Assembly (NCBI GenBank): GCA_963807235.1
Contig: CAWEBF010000012.1
Location: 168,250-232,249, forward strand
Direction: 5' to 3'
Length of the DNA stretch: 64,000 nucleotides
From: CAWEBF01 sp963807235
Lineage (GTDB): Bacteria; Acidobacteriota; Vicinamibacteria; Vicinamibacterales; UBA2999
Shown: positions 57,751-64,000 of the stretch, piece by piece
Numbering within the stretch: position 1 is the first letter of the stretch
Layout of the letters: the number at the start of each line of letters is the position of its first letter
The notes under the pieces: model-generated
The model's database searches: none
What the model saw: the letters and a program-made list of their open reading frames with translations, nothing else
What the model was told of the DNA's origin: nothing
Position numbers and translations under genes: made by a program

Positions 57751-58782
57751 TCAAAACACCAGAGTCCACCCCGCCTGGAGAGCCTGCTCCCGCGTGTAGG
57801 CCACGCCGTGGACCTTGAGGCCCCGGTCGTCGACGACCGTGATCACACCGCCCTTGTTCGAAAGCGCCAGCGGCCTCGACAGCGGCACGGTTGTCGTCGC
57901 GCCGGCGCGGAGTGTGCCTTTCAACGGAAGCCGCGCCTTCTGCGTGTCGAGCAGCGCCCATCCTTCCAGCGACACGTCGTGCGGAGCGGTGTTGATCAGC
58001 GTGACCACCTCTTGCTCGGGCGACTTCACTGAGTTCACGAGCGCCGCGACGATGCGCACCAGCCCGTCCGGCTCGTCGGACGTCGGCAGCACCGGCTCGG
58101 GCGGCGGCCCAGGGGTCGCAGGGACGGGCGTGGTCAGCGCGTGGCCCGTCTGATCGTCGGTATGCCACGACTGCGATTGGAACTTCAGGAAGATCGCGAC
58201 CCACTCTCGCTGGTCGGGAAAATGCACCAGGACTCCCCCATCCTGATACACGCCGTCATCGCCCACGAACCGGCCGGAATTCCCCTGGTTCATGTGGATG
58301 TCGTGGATGCCGTTCCCTGGGGCGAACCCGAAGTACTTGTCCTTCTTGCCCGGCTCCGGCCCCCAGCGCTCGCCGAAGGCGTAGACCAGGGCGCGTTCGT
58401 CTCCCACGGCCCGCTGCATCACGCGATCGATCTTTTCGTTCAGATCGTTGTCGAAACCGGGCACGCTGAATGGCAGCGGGCGCATCGTCGTGCGGTCGAA
58501 GAGGTTGCCCCTGATGAAGTCGAGCGCCCCGGTGCCGGGGCCGCTCGGCAGTGGCGTGAAGCCGGGGCGCAGTCCCTCGACGAGCCCCGTGATGGGGTGC
58601 TGGTAGCGCTCCAGGACAATGAATTCCAGGTCCGACGGCGACAACTGCGACTTCACGTTGACGGCGATGCGGTAGTCGGTCGTGTCGTCGACGAGGCGCA
58701 CCTGGTAGTGCGGCGACTGACCCGCGCCCAGCCGGACCTCGATTGCCTTGCCCTTGAGCACACCGTACGAATGCAGCGCCAT
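57751..58782 (-). CDS. DUF2278 (YukJ-like) protein with C-terminal lamin-tail-like domain
   Basis: 343 residues from ATG 58780-58782 behind TGGAGGG. The first 200 residues match DUF2278: MALHSYGVLKGKAIEVRLG, SPHYQVRLVDD, FVLERYQHPIT-like strand, GNGIHDIHMNQGNSGRF, DGGVLVHFP. Residues about 250-343 form a beta sandwich (VTLINTAPHDVSLEGWALLD, LSNKGGVITVVDDRGLKVHGVAYT) like the lamin-tail domain. No signal peptide. Function unknown. Confidence 0.83.
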   Translation of the reverse strand: MALHSYGVLKGKAIEVRLGAGQSPHYQVRLVDDTTDYRIAVNVKSQLSPSDLEFIVLERYQHPITGLVEGLRPGFTPLPSGPGTGALDFIRGNLFDRTTMRPLPFSVPGFDNDLNEKIDRVMQRAVGDERALVYAFGERWGPEPGKKDKYFGFAPGNGIHDIHMNQGNSGRFVGDDGVYQDGGVLVHFPDQREWVAIFLKFQSQSWHTDDQTGHALTTPVPATPGPPPEPVLPTSDEPDGLVRIVAALVNSVKSPEQEVVTLINTAPHDVSLEGWALLDTQKARLPLKGTLRAGATTTVPLSRPLALSNKGGVITVVDDRGLKVHGVAYTREQALQAGWTLVF

Positions 58783-58864
58783 GGCGTCCCTCCACGAACC
58801 GATCCCGGTAGCGGGACCGACTCCTGGAGAAGACAACGTCGCCGGGGCGCGAGACGAACGCGCC

Positions 58865-60246
58865 TTACGCCCGGATGTTCTTGTTCGCGCGGAACAGGTT
58901 CTCCGGATCCCACGCCCGCTTCGCCTCGGCGAGGCGCGCGTAGTTCGACCGGAACGCCGCGCGCGTCCGATCGTCGCCTTCATCCTCGGTCAGGAAGTTG
59001 ATGTAGGTGCCGCCGGTCGAAAACTGCCGCAGGTCGCCCCACGCCTCGCGTGCCCAGGCGATTTGCGCCGCATCGTGCGTCCGCTCGTTCCCAGGCGGCG
59101 GCGATGTTGATGACCGCCGCGGCGTCGCGATTGCCGACGGCGGAGTGGTCGTCCGCCCGCTCGTTGACGGCGCCCTCGAGCGGAAAGATGAGGATCGCCG
59201 AGTGCGGCGACGCGATCCGCCGGGCATGCGCGATTGCGCCGGTGAGCAAGCCAGGCTCCAGCCCGCGCAGGTATTCCGATTTCCAGTAGTAGCGCCGCCC
59301 CTTGGGCTGCGTTGCGTCGAGCAGCGTCTGCTGCGAGTAGTACGTCCGCCGCTGGAGCACGTCGCCCGACGGGACGGCCGAACGCCTTGAGCGGCGCGAT
59401 CAGTCGCTCGCCCTTCGTCGATCGGTCCGGAATAGCAGACGAACAACGCGACGATGGGTTTGCCGTGCACCTCCTTGGCCAGCCACGGTGCCGGCGGGGC
59501 CAGGCGGAGGGCGGCGACGCACGTCAACTCTCGCGGTGCCTCAGTCGCCAAGGTGCGATACATGTCCAGCACGGCCTCGGCGTCCTCCCCACGCCAGGCG
59601 ATCGCGCCGCCGACGATGTCCGGGCCGACCGGATGCAGCGCGTAGTCGAAGCCGGTGGCGACGCCGAAGTTGCCGCCGCCGCCGCGCACCGCCCAGAACA
59701 GGTCGCTGTGCTCGCGCTCCGAGGCGCGAACCAGCCGGCCGTCGGCGGTGACGAGGTCGACCGCCGTGACGTTGTCGCTGGTCCAGCCGAAACGGCGGGT
59801 CAGGTAGCCGAACCCGCCGCCGAGCGTCAGACCAGCGCACCCGGTGTTCGAGATGAACCCGAGGACGGCCGCCAGGCCGTGCACCTGCGTCTCGCGGTCG
59901 ACATCGCCCAGCAGGCACCCGGCCTGCGCCCGCGCCAGCCGCTGCTGCGCGTCGACCCAGACGCCCCGCATCAGGGACATGTCCAGCAACAGGCCACCGT
60001 CCTGCACCGCCAGCCCGGCGATGTTGTGGCCACCGCCCTTGATGCAGATGGGCACGCCGCGCCGCCGGGCGACGTCGACGCACGCCATCACGTCGGCCAC
60101 ACCGAGACAGCGGACGATGAGCGCCGGGCGACGGTCGATCATGGCGTTCCAGATCGACCGCGCCTCGTCGTAGCCGGGTTCTGCCGGCACCAGCAGCGAT
60201 CCGCGCACGCGGCCGCGAGATCGCTGGCGAGTGCCTCACTATCCAT
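58865..60246 (-). CDS. berberine-bridge-type FAD-linked oxidoreductase (several frameshifts)
   Basis: About 460 residues if repaired. ATG 60244-60246; a missing base near 60205 links MDSEALASDLAAA to RGSLLVPAEPGYDEAR. FAD-binding (PCMH) domain: ICIKGGGHNIAG (bicovalent His candidate), GFISNTGCAGLTLGGGFGYL (Cys in the second linkage site), RGGGGNFGVATGF. Frame changes near 59430, 59375 and 59095. The BBE C-terminal motif YARLAEAKRAWDPENLFRANKNI is intact. Such enzymes oxidise sugars or phenolics with O2. The ATG is one base after the haloperoxidase stop, so they form one operon. Confidence 0.83.
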
Positions 60247-60247
60247 G

Positions 60248-61577
60248 TTAGCCACCGACTGTCAGCCCCTCGACCACTCGACAGCACAGGCCTGACTTCG
60301 GTCTCATGAAATTCGCGAACACGTACTCGGCGACAGCGCGTCCTGCCGTCTGGCCGGCCTCGTTGTCGAAACGGTAGTGGATGCCGCCGTAGATGCGCGA
60401 GTCCGCCTGCTGCTGAGCCACGTCCCACAAGGTCGCGAAGTGTTGCACGATGTCGGGCTGTCCGCCCGACTGCCGCCACGTCGCGGCCACCGGCACGTCA
60501 TTGGTGCCGAGCGCCAGCGCCAGCACACGAGCCGCGCTCGCGCCGATCGTCGCCATGTTGCCGGCGTACGACGGGTAGGGCGGCGTGGGGATCAGCGTCG
60601 ACCACGTCGGGTCGGGATCGGTGGCGGGGTTGAGGTCCGTATCCGCCTGACGAATCGCCGTCACCGGACGCCACACACCGTAGATGAACTTGCTCGTGAG
60701 CGTGGTCTGAAGCGCGTCGTGAATCGAGACGTTCATCAGCACGAACAGGCGCGCCGTCTCCACCAGCGACAGGCCGCGATCGCGGGCGATGTCGCCGGCG
60801 ATGTTGTTCCAGATCGACGAGTAGTGCGTCGCCGTACCGGCGCCGGACGCGGCGATGCTCGCCCAGATCCGCGCGATGGTCGTCTGCTCGGGCGTGCGCG
60901 TGGCGCTGTCGGACTTGCCGATCGCCTTCACTTCGTTCAGATCCGTGGCGTAGCGGGCGCTCGTCAGGATGGGTGGCGGCACCGGCAGGAAGTGCGTGGA
61001 GGACACCATCGCCAGCGGCACTGCACGCTGCACGTGCGTGAAGGTCGCCGCGGCATTGGCCGGTGGCGTGGGCTGCCAGCGACCGGGGAGCGGCGGTTCG
61101 GAATACGGGGGAAACGGCGACACGATCCAGCCGTCGTTCTGCCGCCACGCCAGCACGGCCGCCGCCACCTTGGCTCCGACGATCGTGCCGAGCCGCTGGA
61201 ACCCGTTCGGTTTGTCGCCGAGTTGCTGCTGCAGCAGCGCGTCATAGGCGGCCGTCGCGGCGGGATTGAGCGCAACCATGACGTCGTGCGCTGCCTGTGC
61301 CGCCGCAGCCTCGGGCGAGCCGTTCCCGGGCTTGAAGTCCACGTGGTACTGTTCGAACTCGCGTTCGATGGCGTTGACTGCATCGAACATCGCGATGTGG
61401 GCCAGCGCGAAGAATCGCGGCGCGCCCGCGCCGCCTCCGCCCGGAATGGTGTCCTGGATTTTCTGGTTCCACTCGAAAACGACTGTCGGCGATCGGCCGC
61501 GGCCGTGCGCGGCGGGTCGGCTGGGCGGCGCCAGCGCGGACGGCAAAGATGATGGCGAACAATGCAAAACGGTTCAT
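60248..61577 (-). CDS. vanadium-haloperoxidase/PAP2-like secreted enzyme (frameshift in the signal peptide)
   Basis: About 442 residues. ATG 61575-61577 behind GGAGA; one extra base near 61520 separates MNRFALFAIIFA from SALAPPSR, a good signal peptide. Motifs of the vanadate/phosphate site: K-x6-R-P in KFIYGVWRP and S-R-x5-H-x3-D in SRIYGGIHYRFD. The central P-S-G-H motif reads PSYAGNMA, so the acid-base His appears replaced by Asn. It may be a phosphatase or an altered peroxidase. The downstream flavin oxidase could supply H2O2, but this is speculation. Confidence 0.83.
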
Positions 61578-61676
61578 GGGTTGTCTCCTTCGTTGGAGAA
61601 GGCGACATCCGGCCCCGAAAGTGCTCATCGCGAGAGAATCGGCCGATTTTGCTAAGCTTGCCGTCTCGCACCGGGG

Positions 61677-62240
61677 ATGACCGCTTCACAAAACGTTACA
61701 CAGCTCCTGGTCGCCTGGAGTGGCGGCGATGCGGCTGCGCTCGAGGCCTTGACCCCCGTGATCCAGCACGAGCTGCACCGGCTGGCGGCGCGGCAGATGG
61801 CCGGCGAGCGTCCGGGCCATATCCTGCAGCCGACGGCGCTCGTCAACGAGGCGTACCTGCGGCTGGTGAACTGGAAGGACGTGCAGTGGCAGAACCGGGC
61901 GCATTTCTTCGGGACCGCCGCCCAGATCATGCGCCGCGTCCTCGTCGACATGGCGCGTTCGCGCGGCCGGGCGAAACGGGGCCAGGGACAGGTGCACGTT
62001 TCGCTGTCGGAAGCCGAGCGGCAGCCGGCGATGGACCGTGCGGACCTCCTCGCGCTCGACGATGCCCTGAAGGCGCTGGAAGATGTGGACGCGCGTAAGA
62101 GCCGAGTGGTCGAGCTTCGGTATTTCGGTGGACTCAGTCTCGAGGAAGCGGCGCTGGTGATGGGCGTCTCCGTGGCTACCGTGCGGCGCGACTGGAGCCT
62201 GGCGCGTGCGTGGCTGTTTCGCGAGTTGAGCCAGGGATGA
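61677..62240 (+). CDS. ECF-like sigma factor of the Sigma70_ECF type
   Basis: 187 residues from ATG 61677. The sequence LEALTPVIQHELHRLAARQMAGER, ILQPTALVNEAYLRLVNW, FFGTAAQIMRRVLVDMARSRGRAKRG and the region-4 helix SLEEAALVMGVSVATVRRDWSLARAWL are characteristic of the PF07638-type sigma factors abundant in Acidobacteriota and Planctomycetes. It has no anti-sigma gene. Its stop overlaps the ATG of a protein kinase (ATGA, 62237-62240), and kinase-linked ECFs may be activated by phosphorylation. Confidence 0.93.
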   Translation: MTASQNVTQLLVAWSGGDAAALEALTPVIQHELHRLAARQMAGERPGHILQPTALVNEAYLRLVNWKDVQWQNRAHFFGTAAQIMRRVLVDMARSRGRAKRGQGQVHVSLSEAERQPAMDRADLLALDDALKALEDVDARKSRVVELRYFGGLSLEEAALVMGVSVATVRRDWSLARAWLFRELSQG

Positions 62241-64000
62241 CGCGGCCTGATTTCCGGGAGATCGAGCGCCTCTATCACGCGGCGCTCGAGGTCGCCGGCG
62301 CGGAGCGCTCGGATTTCCTGAAACGCGCCTGCCGCGACAACCTCACGTTGCTGCGCGAAGTGGAGTCGCTCCTGGCGGCCAACGACAATGCCGGTGAGTT
62401 CATCCACACTCCGGCGCTCGCGGACGCCGCCGCCTGGGTCGCCGACGACGACGCGCCGAGCTCGTTGGCGGCCGGATCGGCGCCTACGACGTCGTCAGCC
62501 TGCTCGGACGTGGCGGAATGGGCGAGGTCTACCTCGCGCACGACTCGCGGCTGGGACGAAAGGTGGCGGTGAAGCTGTTGCGTCCGACGCTCACCGGGCA
62601 CGCCGACGCGACCCGCCGGTTCGAGCAGGAAGCCCGCGCCGCCTCGTCGCTCAACCACCCGAACATCGTCACCATCTACGAAATCGGCGAGTTCGACGAC
62701 CGGCGGTTTCTGGCGATGGAGTTCGTCGAGGGTCAGTCGCTGTCCGCGCTTGACGGGCGGCAGCTCGCCGATCGAGCGGGTCGCACGCATCGGCGCCCAG
62801 CTCGCTCAGGCGCTCGCGACGGCGCACGCTGCCGGCATCGTGCACCGCGACATCAAGCCGGAGAACGTCCTGCTGCGCGCGCGACGGCTACGTGAAGGTG
62901 CTCGACTTCGGGCTGGCCCGCCTGCTGCCAGCGGCCCGCACGTCTCTCATGGAGACTGCCAGTGATACCGCCGCGAACATGATCCTGGGCACGCCCCGCT
63001 ACATGTCTCCGGAGCAGGCCCGGGGCGAGATCGCGGGCACCGCGAGCGACGTCTTTTCGCTCGGCGTCGTGCTGTACGAGCTAGCCACCGGCAAACATCC
63101 GTTCGAGGCGGCATCGACACTCGGCTTGCTGCACGCCATCGCCTCGCGCGAAACGCCGAACCCCAGGCAGCTCGTGCCGCACCTGCCGGCCCGGTTCGAG
63201 CGGCTACTGCTTCGCATGCTGGCGAAGCCGGAAGCCGAGCGTCCCGCAGCGGCAGATGTCGAACGCGAGCTGTTCACCGGCGAGCGGCGCCGACGACGAT
63301 CGACCGCGCATGTTGCGGTGGCGGCGGCCAGAGAAGGCGCGCGGCACACGCTGCCGACGCAGCGGACGCCGTTGCTGGGGCGCAGCGCGGAGACGGCAGC
63401 GGTCACCGCCACGCTGCTCAACCCCGCCGTGCGTCTCATGACACTGACCGGGCCGGGCGGAACCGGCAAGACACGGCTGGCCATCCAGGTCGCCTGGGAC
63501 CTCGCCTCTGCCTTCGAGGGCGGCGTCGCTTTCGTCAATCTGGCGCCGATTGCCGATCCGAAACTCGTGATCTCGGCGATTTCGTCGGCGCTCGGGCTCC
63601 GCGAAACCGGCGAACGCCCGCTGGTGGCGGATCGCCGACCACCTGTCCAGCATGGGGCGCACCCTGCTGCTGATCGACAACTTCGAACAGGTGACGGAGG
63701 CCGGGGGACTCGTCCGCGATCTGCTCGACGCGTGTCCGACGCTCACGGTGCTCGTCACCAGCCGCGTGGTCCTGCGCATCTACGGCGAGCGCGAGTTTCC
63801 AGTGCCGCCGCTGCCGCTGCCGGCGCTTGGAGCGCCCACGTCGCCATCGGTGCTGCTCGAATCGCCTTCGATTGCGCTGTTCGTCCAGCGCGCCACCGCG
63901 GGACGTCCGGATTTCGCGCTCACCACCAGGAATGCCGACGCCATCGTGGACATCTGCCGCCGGCTGGACGGCCTGCCACTGGCCATCGAGCTTGCCGCCG
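62237..64000 (+). CDS. Ser/Thr protein kinase fused to NB-ARC/AfsR-like ATPase, 3' part outside window (several frameshifts)
   Basis: Starts ATG 62237. N-terminal helical segment (DFREIERLYHAALEV, FLKRACRD), then kinase motifs spread over frames: LGRGGMGEVYLA, IVHRDIKPENVLL, VLDFGLARLL, TPRYMSPEQ. From about 63360 an ATPase domain begins: TPLLGRSAE, Walker A GPGGTGKTRLA, Walker B TLLLIDNFEQV, LVTSRVVLRI, CRRLDGLPLAIELAA. Frame changes near 62470, 62757, 62880 and 63628. This kinase plus signal-transduction ATPase layout usually continues with TPR repeats. Coupled to the sigma factor upstream. Confidence 0.85.

Overview
This is 64 kb of high-GC DNA whose gene content points to the phylum Acidobacteriota, most probably class Vicinamibacteria. 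The indicators are a DUF6152 protein beside several GRWEG-motif secreted paralogues, protein kinases fused to beta-propellers, a DUF5777 barrel, a PEP-CTERM protein, sigma-factor/kinase pairs and many secreted proteins without known function. This placement is inference from gene families; no rRNA or tRNA gene was seen. The DNA looks chromosomal: it carries succinate dehydrogenase (sdhCAB), pyruvate dehydrogenase (aceE-aceF-lpdA) and lipoyl synthase, and the only mobile element seen is a decayed IS630-type transposase.

Layout. 0-5 kb: DUF72 fragment, SCO/CusF copper lipoprotein, metallophosphoesterase, endonuclease/exonuclease/phosphatase protein and a membrane thioredoxin. 5-15 kb: a large peptidase/propeller/barrel protein, two tandem TPR-retropepsin paralogues, ferredoxin, and a sensor kinase with its sigma-54 response regulator. 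15-18.7 kb: cytochrome, DUF5777 barrel, cupredoxin, metallo-hydrolase, lipA. 18.7-22.8 kb: a coupled alpha/beta-hydrolase and TPR-trypsin pair, a PEP-CTERM gene and the IS630 remnant. 22.8-33 kb: sdhCAB, a metallo-beta-lactamase-fold enzyme and the pyruvate dehydrogenase operon. 33-38.6 kb: uracil-DNA glycosylase, DUF6152, three secreted paralogues, cytochrome c', glycerophosphodiesterase. 38.6-45.8 kb: AAA ATPase, VWA protein, LON-domain protein, ABC-F, YpdA-type reductase. 45.9-50.5 kb: kinase with propeller and an ECF/anti-sigma operon. 50.6-64 kb: another secreted paralogue, DUF362, two tandem membrane proteins, phosphoesterase, DUF2278, a vanadium-haloperoxidase-like enzyme with a flavin oxidase, and an ECF sigma/kinase-ATPase pair running off the end.

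Three whole-window patterns stand out. (1) About 25 genes or gene segments are broken by single-base shifts, and nearly all are repaired by deleting one base. This fits insertion-type sequencing error better than gene decay, so most of these genes are listed as CDS. (2) Many intergenic gaps carry short tandem repeats with a period of exactly 7 bp but a different heptamer each time. (3) A two-hairpin element occurs twice, each time just upstream of a minus-strand gene, and the stems differ by compensatory changes.

The best candidate for an undescribed system is the overlapping hydrolase/TPR-trypsin pair at 18688-21242. The two-hairpin element and the heptamer tracts are the best non-coding candidates.
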